From Allium sativum (taxonomy: Eukaryota; Streptophyta; Magnoliopsida; Asparagales; Amaryllidaceae), in contig CM060919.1 in the NCBI GenBank assembly GCA_030737875.1, positions 808,401,160 through 808,465,159 of the forward strand: a stretch of DNA of 64,000 nt, written 5' to 3'. Position numbers and translations under genes: made by a program. Of the stretch, positions 9,205 to 20,586 are shown in pieces. Numbering within the stretch: the first letter of the stretch is position 1; the number at the start of each line of letters is the position of its first letter. Under the pieces are notes generated by a model. It was not told the DNA's origin. It saw nothing but the letters and a program-made list of their open reading frames with translations, and did no database searches.

Positions 9205-12200
9205 AACAAGGAAAAGAGAAATGGCACATACAAACCAAAAGATAACAAAGAAGATGAAGTTAATGCCAATTGTGCTCGTAATGATAGTTCTGACAATGAG
9301 ATGCTTGTTGTTACCGTGTTTGCTGGATGTGCTGAGATTAAAGATGAATGGATACTTGACACTGCTTGCACTTTCCATATGTGTCCTATTAAAGATTGGT
9401 TTACAACCTTAGAACCCATAAAAGATGCTGGCTCAGTTTTGATGGGTGATGATTCGGCATGTAAAGTAACAGGAATTGGTTCTATTCAAATCAAGATGTT
9501 TGATGGCGCAATCAGAACTTTAACAGATGTTCGGTTCATTCCCAACATGAAGAGAAATCTGATTTCTTTAAGTGCTCTTGATGACAAAGGGTACAAATAT
9601 TCAGGTGGAGGTGGTGTCTTGAAAGTCACAAATGGTTCTCTTATTGTAATGAAGGGAAATCTTAGGCTAACAAATGGCCTTTATTATCTTCAAGGCACTA
9701 CTGTTTCAGGTAATGCTTCCCCTGTTATCTCAAATAATATTTCTGATTGTGATACTGCTAATCTTTGGCATATGCGTCTTGGACATATGAGTGAATTAGG
9801 TCTGTCAGAGTTGAACAAGAGAGGACTTCTTGATGGGTACAACGCAGGCAAGCTGAAGTTCTGTGAGCATTGCATTTTTGGCAAGCATAAGAGAGTGAAG
9901 TTCAACACTGCAGTTCATACAACAGAAGGCATTCTAGATTATGTGCATTCAGACTTATGGGGACAGTCTAGGAAAGCATCCATGGGCGGTGCTTGTTACA
10001 TGATGACAATCATTGATGATTATTCCAGAAGAGTTTGGACTTATTTTTTGAAACATAAATCTGAAGCTTTTTCAGCTTTCAAAGAGTGGAAGACTATGGT
10101 TGAGAGACAAACTGAAAGGAAGGTAAAGAAGCTTCAGACTGATAATGGGATGGAGTTTTGTTCAGATGAATTTAATTCATTTTGCAAGGCTGAAGGCATT
10201 GTTAGGCACTACACCATACCTCACACTCCTCAGCAAAACGGGGTTGCCGAGCGTATGAACATGACTATCATTTCTAAAGCTCGCTGTATGTTGTCAAACG
10301 CTGGTTTGGATAAGCGTTTTTGGGCTGAAGCTGCTTCCACAACCTGTTATCTCATCAACCGCTCTCCCTCTGTTGCTATTGGTAAGAAAACTCCGATTGA
10401 GGTATGGTCTGGTTCTCCAGCAAATTATTCTGAATTGAAAGTTTTTGGATGTATTGCTTATGCTCATGTTGATAATGGAAAGTTAGAGCCAAGAGCTGTT
10501 AAGTGCATTTTTCTTGGTTATAAGTCTGGTGTTAAAGGCTTTAAATTATGGAATCCTGAAACAAGTAAGGTTGTAATTAGCAGAAATGTTGTGTTTAATG
10601 AATCTGCTATGTTACATGATATTCCATCTACTAATGATCTTGTTGAGAGTAAGCAGAAATCAAATGTCCAGGTGGAGCATATTATTGATACAGATGCTAC
10701 ATCAAACGCAGAAATTGAGGGACAAGATGAAGCACCCATTGTTGAGGATCCTCCAGCAGTTATGCAACCACCGCAACAATCTATTGCAACAAACAGAACT
10801 AGAAGGAATCCAAAACCAGTAAGAAGGTTTATTGAGGAAGCAAATGTTGTTGCTTATGCGTGCGCTGTAGCAGAAGAAATAGAAGGTATTGCCGAGCCTT
10901 CTTCATATTCTGAGGCTGTTATCTCTAGTGATTCTGATAAGTGGATGGCTGCTATGCATGATGAGATGAAGTCACTTGAAAGAAATGACACTTGGGACTT
11001 AATCAAATTGCCTAAAGAGAAGAAACCTATTCATTGCAAATGGGTTTTCAAGAGAAAAGAAGGTGTTTCTCCAAACGATAAGACAAGGTACAAAGCAAGA
11101 TTAGTTGCAAAAGGTTACAGTCAGATTCCAGGTATTGACTATAATGAAGTTTTTTCCCCTGTTGTGAAACATAGCTCAATTCGCATGTTACTCAGTATTG
11201 TTGCTATGCATGATTATGAGCTTCAACAGTTAGATGTAAAAACTGCATTTTTACATGGAGAATTAGAAGAGGATATTTATATGCATCAACCTGAGGGTTT
11301 TATCATCCCTGGAAAAGAAAATCTTGTCTGTAAATTAAAGAAATCTCTTTATGGATTGAAACAGTCACCTAGGCAGTGGTATAAAAGATTTGACACTTTT
11401 ATGCTATCTCAAGGTTTTAAAAGGTCCAATTATGATAGTTGTGTCTGTTTGAAAATTACTACTCATTCAGCCATTTATTTGTTACTCTATGTTGATGATA
11501 TGTTGATTGCTTCAAAAGACAAGGTGGAAATTGAAAATTTGAAAAGGCAGTTAAGTAGAGAGTTTGAAATGAAAGATTTGGGAGATGCTAAGAAGATTCT
11601 TGGCATGGAGATATCAAGAGATAGAACTTCTGGAAAATTATACCTAAGTCAGAGTGGGTATGTTAGAAAAGTGCTTCGTCGTTTTAATATGCTTGATGTC
11701 AAACCTGTAAGTACTCCTCTTGCTGCACATTTTAAATTGTCATCAGCCATGTGTCCACAATCAAATGAAGATATTGAGTACATGTCTAGAGTTCCCTATT
11801 CTAGTGCAGTTGGTTCACTTATGTATGCCATGGTTTGTTCGCGTCCTGATTTATCACAAGCTTTAAGTGTTGTCAGTAGATTCATGGCCAATCCTGGAAG
11901 AGAGCATTGGAAAGCAGTTCAATGGATTTTTAGATATCTTCATGGCACTGCAAATGCTTGTTTGCAGTTTGGTAAATCTAAAGAAGAACTTGTTGGTTAT
12001 GTGGATTCTGATTTTGCAGGTGATTTGGATAAAAGGAGATCATTAACAGGTTATGTTTTCACCATTGGTGGTTGTGCTGTAAGTTGGAAAGCAACCTTGC
12101 AAACTACAGTAGCATTATCAACTACTGAGGCCGAGTATATGGCTATTTCTGAAGCATGTAAAGAAGCTATTTGGCTTAGAGGTTTATATTTTGAGTTTTG

Positions 12201-12450
12201 TGGAGATACATCTTGCATTACTATATTTTCTGATAGCCAGAGTGCTATATGCCTTACAAAGGATCAAATGTTCCATGAGAGAACTAAACATATAGATGTG
12301 AGGTATCACTACATTCGAGATGTTATTGCTAAAGGTGGTGTTAAAATTTGCAAGATAAGTACTCATGACAATCCCGCTGACATGATGACAAAGCCAGTTC
12401 CAATTACTAAGTTTGAGCTTTGCTCAAGCTTGGTTGGTGTTACAGTATAG
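9205..12450 (+). CDS. pol: Copia pol: protease, integrase, RT, RNase H
   Basis: In frame with gag and open from just after the TAG; the first ATG is at 9301 (1049 residues). Domains by residue from 9301: aspartic protease at the start (WILDTACTFHMCP), with Thr-Ala where DSG/DTG is usual; integrase zinc region (LWHMRLGHMS.., FCEHCIFGK) near 155-195; integrase core with D (VHSDLWG, ~216), D (LQTDNGMEF, ~281) and E (NGVAERMN, ~317); reverse transcriptase from ~562 with YVDDM at ~731; RNase H from ~900 (DSDFAGD, STTEAEYMA, DSQSAICL). The order integrase before RT marks copia. There are no internal stops or frameshifts. If the TAG blocks translation, pol is made only by readthrough or internal initiation, and the copy may be non-autonomous. 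Confidence 0.93.
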   Translation, partial: NKEKRNGTYKPKDNKEDEVNANCARNDSSDNEMLVVTVFAGCAEIKDEWILDTACTFHMCPIKDWFTTLEPIKDAGSVLMGDDSACKVTGIGSIQIKMFDGAIRTLTDVRFIPNMKRNLISLSALDDKGYKYSGGGGVLKVTNGSLIVMKGNLRLTNGLYYLQGTTVSGNASPVISNNISDCDTANLWHMRLGHMSELGLSELNKRGLLDGYNAGKLKFCEHCIFGKHKRVKFNTAVHTTEGILDYVHSDLWGQSRKASMGGACYMMTIIDDYSRRVWTYFLKHKSEAFSAFKEWKTMVERQTERKVKKLQTDNGMEFCSDEFNSFCKAEGIVRHYTIPHTPQQNGVAERMNMTIISKARCMLSNAGLDKRFWAEAASTTCYLINRSPSVAIGKKTPIEVWSGSPANYSELKVFGCIAYAHVDNGKLEPRAVKCIFLGYKSGVKGFKLWNPETSKVVISRNVVFNESAMLHDIPSTNDLVESKQKSNVQVEHIIDTDATSNAEIEGQDEAPIVEDPPAVMQPPQQSIATNRTRRNPKPVRRFIEEANVVAYACAVAEEIEGIAEPSSYSEAVISSDSDKWMAAMHDEMKSLERNDTWDLIKLPKEKKPIHCKWVFKRKEGVSPNDKTRYKARLVAKGYSQIPGIDYNEVFSPVVKHSSIRMLLSIVAMHDYELQQLDVKTAFLHGELEEDIYMHQPEGFIIPGKENLVCKLKKSLYGLKQSPRQWYKRFDTFMLSQGFKRSNYDSCVCLKITTHSAIYLLLYVDDMLIASKDKVEIENLKRQLSREFEMKDLGDAKKILGMEISRDRTSGKLYLSQSGYVRKVLRRFNMLDVKPVSTPLAAHFKLSSAMCPQSNEDIEYMSRVPYSSAVGSLMYAMVCSRPDLSQALSVVSRFMANPGREHWKAVQWIFRYLHGTANACLQFGKSKEELVGYVDSDFAGDLDKRRSLTGYVFTIGGCAVSWKATLQTTVALSTTEAEYMAISEACKEAIWLRGLYFEFCGDTSCITIFSDSQSAICLTKDQMFHERTKHIDVRYHYIRDVIAKGGVKICKISTHDNPADMMTKPVPITKFELCSSLVGVTV

Positions 12451-12530
12451 TCTTTAGGGACTATTGGAGCAAGGCAGATATTTACTTGTTGAAGGAGTTC
12501 GTTTTTTACTTCAAGATGAGAATTCGTCTC

Positions 12531-12540
12531 AAGGTGGAGA
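12531..12540 (+). other. Copia polypurine tract
   Basis: AAGGTGGAGA, one base before the 3' LTR; it primes plus-strand DNA synthesis during reverse transcription. Confidence 0.85.
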
Positions 12541-12541
12541 T

Positions 12542-13074
12542 TGTTAATTTGTGATCCGAAATTCTCATTAGGATTGGTTCAGCTGATGTGTCATCTAAAG
12601 GATATTATTTAGTTCCTTAATTTACTCTCTTGATTGAGGATTGGACCAGCTGATGTGTCACCTAAAGGACATTATTTAGTTCTTTAATTTACTCCTTTGA
12701 TTGAGGTATTTTCAGCAACCTCATTTAAAGGATAAAGAAGATTCTCTCTTGATTGAGACATTTATAGCAACCTCATCAAAAGGATAAAGGAGATTTTAAT
12801 TTACTCTCTTGATTGAGATAAATGCAGCCACCTCATTGAAGGATAAAGAATATTCTTATTTTTATTCTTTCTCTCCTTATCTGAATGCATGAAAGTAGAA
12901 TATAAATTTACTGCTATGGTTGGTATGTTGAATATGCTTGTAACAACTCCATCAATTAAATCAATAAAGTTTGCCTTTCTCCCGTGGTTTTTTCCCGCAA
13001 AGGGTTTTTCCACGTTAAATCTTGTGTGTGATTTTGTTTCTTTACTTGCTTCTTTGATCATTTATTTATTAACA
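12542..13074 (+). repeat. Copia 3' LTR
   Basis: 533 bp, the same length as the 5' LTR and about 99% identical to it, with the same internal repeats. It is followed by the target duplication ATATA. Confidence 0.95.
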
Positions 13075-13079
13075 ATATA

Positions 13080-14253
13080 TAATGCCTAATTAATAACGTT
13101 GACAAAATAAAATCAGCTTCAACAAAATTAGATTTGTTGGCAAATATAAATAACAGGTCAATTGAAGCCGTTCTCATATAAACTTCCCATTAGAGGAGAA
13201 GTAAACATATTTGAATGTGCATACATAAACAGAACAATATATGATAATGGATGAATAGCTAGCTTCACATTAAAGAAGAAACACACATATGTTATTGTTC
13301 CATATATCTGCCAGTTGGGAGCTCAAGTATTCGTGTCTTACTATGTCATCTTACCTTTGCAATCTCTCGCTTTGTATGGTCCAGAAAAGCTACCAAAAAA
13401 CTTTTAAACCATAATTTTGCACTGTCTTTTACAGGCCTATACATAAGCACTGAATTAAGTGACTTATTTTTTTCATATCATACATGTCAAACAATAAATC
13501 AAACCTTCAAATACATTAGGAAAAAGTCTCCAATCAGGCGTGAAGTATAAGTTCTTTGGCAAATTAGACCAACAAAAAGCTGTTTTTGTTGTTGTTGAAG
13601 GCTTGATGGATATAAAGACTTTAAGCTTCATATAAAAATACAAAAATAAAATTCAGTGCAAGATCAAAAAACATCAAAAGGATTGTCAACTCTGCATTTG
13701 TGATATAATATTATCTTTACTGCTAACGTTTTTAGGTTAAAAAATAGTTTGGTCACCATTGCAAAAAGCAAGCATAACAGTAATGGAAGCAACAACTTTA
13801 ACTTTAGTCCACACATGTGTTGCGTCAATATGATGTTGTGGATGAAGGTACACAATAGAACATGAACTAAATTTACAATTTTCAGTTTCAATATCCACCT
13901 ATGTACAATATAGTGTATTGGCATAAATCTGATATGTATTCCAGCACACATAGCAGGTGGTGGGACTGCAAACCAACGTTTGAAAGAGGTCAAGTGGGTG
14001 AAGGCTTGCTGTAGAAATACATATTTGAATGCATGGCATATTCTTTATCTTGTTTTGTTAATGGTTTTATGTGTATATATGAAGAAAGTATTTACGGTGA
14101 AAAAGGGAATGTTATACTGGAAAATAACTTGCTTACCATTTTTTGTAAATATGACAATTACCATAAAGATAAAAAAATGGCATTCTGATGAGAACAATGT
14201 TCACATTTATGCACCTACCACTTTAACAACACAAAGTATACAAAAGAAAAATA
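13080..14253. other. AT-rich spacer, no gene seen
   Basis: Short open frames on both strands have no recognisable domain. Composition is like the rest of the spacer. Nothing beyond AT-rich sequence is supported. Confidence 0.6.
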
Positions 14254-16016
14254 ATTGATAATTAGCTTTTATTTTTTTGATTAACATAATACATGATATA
14301 GAAAAAGAGTAAACTTCAGCCAAAAAAAAAAAAAAAAAAAAAAGGGCACAATAATTTTCGGACGAACTTATAGTTTTAGTAGTAAATAAATTTTTGGTGC
14401 AAAACAAAAAATATAACAGCTTAAATTTGTAGGATGTTCCAAACAGTCCTATTTGTATGAGTTTTCGATGACAATTAACCAATACAGTCATTTAAACTGA
14501 CATATATTACATAATATAGAAATGACAACTACAATTGAGCATAGTTTATGAATACTGTGACTAACAAACAACAATAGGTTACTAATATATCAACTATAAT
14601 TGGCATATATTTTTCTTAATAAGGATCGTAAAATTTATTATGGACATAAATCTATTGGCGTCAAAATTTTAATTTGTCTTGTTAACATCATATTAAGTTC
14701 TATTCAATTAAATTCAAAAGTGACCAGTCCAAAAACAGGTACAATCTGCAGTAGACATGATAATTGATTTTACTGCATTTTGATATGAAGAGAATTCTAC
14801 TAACCAATGTTGCCTGAAGTGCAAAATAAAAATGGATTTTAACATGGTAAACCCCAAAAGTCAATGTGAAAACATATTTGTTTTTGGTTAGCAACAGATA
14901 ATAGTCAAAAAAAAATTTGTCAATATATAGTAATTAAAATAAATGGAAATAAAATTATTGATTGAAATTGAAACACTTGTTGAAAAAATGGAGAAGTGAA
15001 CACAAATGAGAATCAATTAATGGTGATTTGAGATTTATTACGTTTATGTATCCATAAACATCTTGTTAGCAGTTTTAGAAGTTGCCGAAATGAGCGCATA
15101 AATTCAACCAAAGTGCAAAGTTATTAAAGGAAAAAAAATCATTGATAATTAGCTTTTATTTCTTTGATTAACGTAATAATTACATGATATAGAAAAAGAG
15201 TAAACTTCAGCAAAATACAAAAAATAGCCACATTAATTTTCGGATGAACTTATAGTTTTAGTAGTAAATAAATCTTTGGTGCAAAACAAAAAATATAACA
15301 ACTTAAATTTGTAGGATATTCGAAATAGTAATCCTATTTGTATGAGTTTTCGGTAACTATTAATCAATACAGTCATTTAAACTGACATATATTACATAAT
15401 ATAGGAATGACAGCTACAATTGAGCATAGTTTATGAATATTACGGCTAACAAACAACAATAGGTTACTAATAAATGAACTATAATTGACATAGATTTTCC
15501 TTCATAAGGATCGTAAAATTTATTATAGACATGAATCTACTGGCGTCAAATTCTAATTTATTTTGTTAACATCATATTGTTCTATTCGGTAAAATTCAAA
15601 AGTGATCAGTCCTAAAATCAGGTACAATCTGCAGTGGACATGATAATTGATTTTACTGCATTTTGATTTGAAGTGAATTTTACTAATCAATGTTGCCTGA
15701 AGTGCAAAATGAAAATGGATTTTAACATGGTAAACCCCAAAAGTCAATGTGAAAACATATTTGTTTTTGGTTATCAACAAATAATAGTTGAAATTTTTGT
15801 CAATGGATAGTAACTGAAATAAATGGGAATAAAATTATTGATTGAATCTGAAACGCTTGTTGAAAAAATAGAGAACAACACAAATGAGAATCAATTAAAG
15901 GACTAATTTGATATTTATTATGTTTATTTACCCAAAAACATTTTGTTAACAGTTTTAGAAGTTGCCAAAATGAGCGCATAAATTCAACCAAAGTGCAAAG
16001 TTATTGAAGGAAATTA
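14254..16016. repeat. Tandem duplication, two ~880-bp units
   Basis: The unit starting ATTGATAATTAGCTTTTATT at 14254 recurs at 15141 (offset 887 bp). Both units end in the same CAACCAAAGTGCAAAGTTATT block, near 15123 and 16003. The copies are collinear throughout with scattered substitutions and small indels. The left copy has a longer A run (14321-14343). There are no TG..CA ends, PBS or coding domain, so a local duplication fits better than LTRs. Confidence 0.85.
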
Positions 16017-17387
16017 TTTAATTTAATTTTCATAATCGAGGCTAGTATAATTACATATGTTGTAATTAGCATTATATGGCATCTAAAGCTTTAATATAAA
16101 TAATTATTATTAAACGAAAAATATGTAAAAACTATTAAACACAATTTGATTTCTATATCGAGAAATTAACCTTTCCATTAAGCGATATAACTTTTGAAGA
16201 GCTAATTATTTAACTTATGAGAAGAAAGAAGATGAAGTACATAGAGAGGTATAAAGATGAAGCAACTCTAAATCCATTTCCTCTCGCTGTAGTAATTAGC
16301 GTGTTGGAAATTTAAAAGGTGTGTTACACGAAACAAATTTACATAACATGTATACATAATCATTCTGTTTGATCATATGTCAATTTAAAGGTGAGTATAC
16401 GACAAATCGATAAAACAATTAACCGGTGGTTTGGAGTAATTTTTTAATTTGAAGCAAGCAGTGAATAGAATAATTAAATCAAGCTATGACACAGTAAATG
16501 AGTTACCTTTCATATAAGTGTGCATGTTTTTTCTATTTGACAATTAGTCTACAATTATTTAATTTATAGTAATAACTTCACACAGTTTATATTAAATAAA
16601 AGATGAAATACATTTTAGGTTAGGAGAAGCAAAAAGACAATGGAGAGAAATGCAATTCCCGCATCTTCGTCATATTAAATACGCAGTAGAAAAAAAAATT
16701 AGTTCATCCTTTATATGCTTAATGCTCCTTTATTCATGTGCCTCTGTCAATAATACATATTTAAATATGCCATATTTATATAGTTCGTTTGTTATTATGC
16801 ATTTCAAAAGTGGGCAAATATTCTTAATACAATATAAATTTAATATTAATGTGTTAATAAATGAAGAAATGCTTTGTAAATTTGACTACTGGCATAGCAA
16901 ATATGGTTAGCAGCAAGAATTACATCAATCTATATAAGGCAAATGCGGATGAGCTGACAATCAAAATATCAGGGGATGTGTTTAAATTAGGACGGTGGAT
17001 TTGTTTTTGCGGGATTAAATCTGTACCACTCTTTGTCTTGTTGTTTGTCCAAGGGGGGAATTTTATTATATAGATTTTAGTAAACCTATTCTACCTGGAT
17101 CATTATTAACATTGGTGTTGTGGGTGTAAAGGAATGTTATATGAAAAATGCTTGTGCAAAGGCTATTAGTAGGTTTATGCATTGCTAGATAGTATCTAAA
17201 ACAACTACAATTCGAAAGGCCTGTGTTGATGTATCTGTAATTTTCACCACCAATTCCATGATTTGTTCATAAATATCACAACAACAATATTTATGCATTG
17301 CTAGTATGTAAAGAAACTATTGTACATGCAGTCAAAGGTTGCTCTAGCGATAAATTTGATCTTCCACAATTAAAACATCTTCTTAAA
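16017..17387. other. AT-rich spacer, no gene seen
   Basis: No frame with a recognisable domain or plausible gene structure. The 86- and 70-residue frames near 16650-17073 overlap each other and show no family resemblance. Confidence 0.55.
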
Positions 17388-17745
17388 TTAAATTCATGTG
17401 GCTTGATTTTATTTTCAAACATCTTCTTAAATTAAATTCCAGTTACAAGTATCATTAACTTCTGATAATTTTTAACCAATGAGTTGTTTCCATTTATCTT
17501 CCACAATTAATACCACATAACGGTGTTTGAGAACAATGTTTTTTATACGCTGATGTAATGAGCTTGAGTTTGCCATGGTTTGCTTTTAATTATTTCTTCT
17601 ATTTTGAGTGTGAAGGCCTATTTCAAAAATCTATGCATATTTAGGTTCCAGTGTTCCACACATTCAAATATAATATCAATCAGAAAATTTTGTTTCCTTA
17701 TGTAACTTATTTTATGGAGCTACACTGGGTAAGAAAGCGTTTAAT
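17388..17745. repeat. Direct repeat, left copy
   Basis: About 350 bp, collinear with 18153-18500 (offset about 765 bp). Shared anchors include TTCAAACATCTTCTTAAATT, CGGTGTTTGAGAACAATG and GAGTTTGCCATGGTTTGC. A third partial copy of the tail (ATAATATCATTTAGAATAAT) lies near 17742. No coding content is recognised. Confidence 0.8.
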
Positions 17746-18152
17746 ATAATATCATTTAGAATAATTTGTTTCCTTATGCTTTAGTGGACATTTAACTCAA
17801 ATTGGGTTTAGTTTCTGTTTTTTTTTTTTAAATATGGGAAAGCTTAATTATTTTTGTGGCTTAAAAAGTATATATATCTGATTCCATCATAGTGCAAACT
17901 AGGCTGAAATTTTAAATGCTAGGTGTGGAAATTGAAAACTGGAATCAGAATATGAACTATACTTATAGACTTTCCCTAATTAAAATTGTTTCTGTAATCT
18001 TTTCTCAAAAAAGGAATTATTTTTTTAATTGAATGAATGATCAATTACTTGTTATAATGCACTTGAATAGATATTTGAATCCACATTTTGCTGTCACATC
18101 TTCATCTTTGTATGCTTTTCTTGTTTTCCTCCAGAAAACAATCCATCATGGA

Positions 18153-18500
18153 TATTAAATTCATGTGGCGTGATTCTATTTTCAAACATCTTCTTAAATT
18201 AAACTTCAGTTCCAGGTATCATTAACTTTTGGTCAACCGATGGGTTGTTTCCAGTTATCTTCCACAATTAAAACCGCACAACGGTGTTTGAGAACAATGT
18301 TTTTTACACGCTGATGTAATAGAGTTTGAGTTTGCCATGGTTTGCTTTTTATTATTTCTTCTATTTTGAGTGTGAAGGCCCATTTCAAAAATCTATGCAT
18401 AGTTAGATTCCACTGTTCACACATTCAAATATAATATCATTTAGAATAATTTGTTTCCTTATGTAGCTTATTTTATGAAGCTACAATGGGTAAAAAAGCA
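18153..18500. repeat. Direct repeat, right copy
   Basis: The partner of 17388-17745, with scattered substitutions. The ~400 bp between the copies is AT-rich without features. Confidence 0.8.
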
Positions 18501-19170
18501 TATCAGGTGAAATCAGTAGATTCAACACCAAATTTTATTCTTTATTTGTTGATGGAAATTTTATTCTTTATTATAAACTAGACCGGTGAACTATTATAAT
18601 CAGTGAATTAGTGCCATTAATATTGACTGTTTATTGACTGTAATTCACTCAAATTTAGCTTAATTTTGATAGTTGTTTGTTGGCAACAGTTTCATTCAAT
18701 TCTGGACTTCAAAGGGTAGATCGTTCTTTTGGTTATCAGCTTGTCAAATCCCAATTGTGAATGAATGTTGACATGATCCACGCCTTACGAATAGCTAGAG
18801 AGAAATATTTCCATTACTATTCTTTTTGTGGACATAAACTACACATAAACAAAACAACAAAAAATTATCATGGGTATATACATTATTTTCCTTGGTCAAA
18901 TTATATTGGTCATTGTTTTAACTCAAATTTAATCTGTTAAATACGAGCAGTAGCACATCATGTATATTTCAAATGATGGAATTTCTCAACCTTATTATTC
19001 GGATATAACTTTGGATACTGCAATTAAAGATCATAATTATTTTTGTCTTCTTGGTGTTATGCTGCGGTTTTGTCTGAATACGATCTCAATTCAAATAAAT
19101 GGGCTTTTCAGTTCTATGAAGATTGTACTTATAAGTTCTTAATAATTTGTTGTGTAGACAGTAAAAAAAA

Positions 19171-19383
19171 TATGGAACTAAATCAGGACTTGCTGCAGGT
19201 GTAATAGTAGTCTATATATGGGTACTTTGTTCATATAGAAGACCTAATGGATTGGATGGTAATCTAATTCCTTTGGATGCAATAAGAGAAGAAGATACGA
19301 AGGATGGTTTGAATTTGGAATGTATAATATGTTTTGAATATTTTCAGAAAGGAGAGGTGGTGACTGGTGAGAGTTTAACCTAG
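19171..19383 (+). pseudogene. RING-H2 E3 ligase fragment (ATL20-22-like), truncated
   Basis: One frame reads YGTKSGLAAG, a hydrophobic stretch (VIVVYIWVLCS) and YRR, then a linker, then LECIICFEYFQKGEVV, then TAG at 19381-19383. A membrane span, a ~30-residue linker and the start of a RING-H2 finger (CxxC..F..GE) is the layout of ATL20/21/22-type membrane ubiquitin ligases. Only the first Cys pair is present; the His pair and remaining Cys ligands are lost beyond the stop. No ATG or extracellular domain is identifiable upstream. This is a decayed exon, unlikely to be functional. The family call is from the motif pattern only. Confidence 0.5.
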
Positions 19384-19868
19384 TTCAATGTAACAGTCAG
19401 ACTATAAGTACTTTGTTGGGCTTGGGAACTAGTTTATATCTTGTTGTATTGATGTGCGAAAAGGTTTTGGCTGATCGGCCTGTATTAACTCATGTTTGTG
19501 TATAAATAAGAGGTGTGACATGTGTAATGCGTGTGATCAAACTGCTGAAACAAGGTTCATTTGTTAGCAATTCTATCATTTTATTTCGGTTCATTTTCCT
19601 GTTAATTCCAGTTCTTTTTATTTCAGTTTTCTTAATTCATGTACTTGTTTTTTCATTTCCAGTTTGTTATTTCCTTTAATTCCTGAAGAATCTAGTTAGC
19701 AAATCATATCAGTGTTGCTAATTCTTGTAGAATCTAGTTAGTGACTGAATGCAATGTCTATTGGATAAGTGGTAAATAAATAAAACTATATATTTTTGTA
19801 AGAAAGTTATTTCATTTTCAGCTTAAAATCTACTATGAATGAACTAAAATTGGGGTTTTTGGCCTCAA

Positions 19869-20056
19869 GGACAAAATGAACAAAAAATTGTTTCATAAGG
19901 ACTAGGGGCTAAAATTTTATCCATAAGGACAAAGTTTAGTATAAAGGGAGGAATTCAGGGGCCCACTATAATTCCTTCCTTTACACTAAAATTTGTCCTT
20001 ATGGATAAAATTTTAGCCCCTTGTCCTTATGGAATAATTTTTTGTTCATTTTGTCC
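19869..20056. repeat. Long near-perfect hairpin (MITE- or foldback-like)
   Basis: The left arm 19869-19955 (starting GGACAAAATGAACAAAAAAT-like) and right arm 19970-20056 are reverse complements over about 85 bp with a few mismatches, around a 14-base loop (CAGGGGCCCACTAT). Such a structure fits a foldback MITE or a pre-miRNA-like locus. No clear target duplication is seen. There is no open frame across it. Confidence 0.85.
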
Positions 20057-20505
20057 TTCTCACTATTTTCCTGACTAAAATTACCATGAATATGAACAAT
20101 CATTTTTTCTCTTTTTATTAATTTGATTAACTTTTGATAGATATACAAAACTTATGCGTTAAGCGTTATCCTTCTTAACTTTCAAGATATTATGGAACTT
20201 CACACGTACCTATTATGGATGAACTTCAAAAGTGAATATAACATTTCATGGATAATTATGTTATTATTGAAATATCAAAGTTTTGTAATATTTGAATTAC
20301 TATATAAATCTTCTTTGACATTTTTCATTAATATTTATTTGTGTATGTAATCTTTGCGCTTGCATGATTGGTTAAAATAGTTATTTTTTATTTTTAAATT
20401 TTAATAATATATGTAATTTATCTTTCATATACTGTTATTTGTGCGTAGTTTCTAATAATTAAAAAATTGCAACAAAATAATATTTTTATCGTATAATACT
20501 ACAAA

Positions 20506-20586
20506 GTCGGTTTTCTCACCGTTATGCGGTTATACTAGGTATAACTTAACGGTCGGTTTTCCCACCGTTGTACAGTAATACTAGTA
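20506..20586. repeat. Dispersed repeat terminus, two tandem copies
   Basis: Two ~40-bp units share GTCGGTTTTCYCACCGTTRT..(C/A)AGT/CGGTTATACTA. A diverged copy is at 2961-3000 (ACGGTTGGTTTTTCCCCGTT). They look like the end of an unidentified transposon family. I could not find the other terminus. Confidence 0.5.

Larger units (their letters stand above)
7881..13074 (+). mobile_element. Near-intact Ty1/copia element (Tork/Tnt1-like)
   Basis: A 5.19-kb element flanked by a 5-bp duplication ATATA (7876-7880 and 13075-13079). The two 533-bp LTRs start TGTTAA and end TTAACA. They differ at about four positions (near 7965, 8031, 8166 and 8313 of the left copy), so the insertion is recent. PBS and PPT are both present. 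Gene order is gag, protease, integrase, RT, RNase H, which is diagnostic of copia. A single TAG separates gag from pol in an otherwise continuous frame. Lineage assignment to Tork/Tnt1 is from the look of the gag N-terminus and pol motifs, not from a tree. Confidence 0.95.

Noticed and set aside
9301..9301. Pol start codon at 9301 as the true start
   Set aside because: The frame is open from 9205 and copia pol is normally made as part of a gag-pol polyprotein, so this ATG is just the first Met after the TAG.
14254..16016. The ~880-bp tandem pair as LTRs of a small element
   Set aside because: The copies abut directly, lack TG..CA ends, PBS and PPT, and show no target duplication.
18960..19142. 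60-residue frame as an upstream exon of the RING-H2 relic
   Set aside because: It does not resemble the extracellular domain of ATL20-22 proteins and is not joined by clear splice sites.
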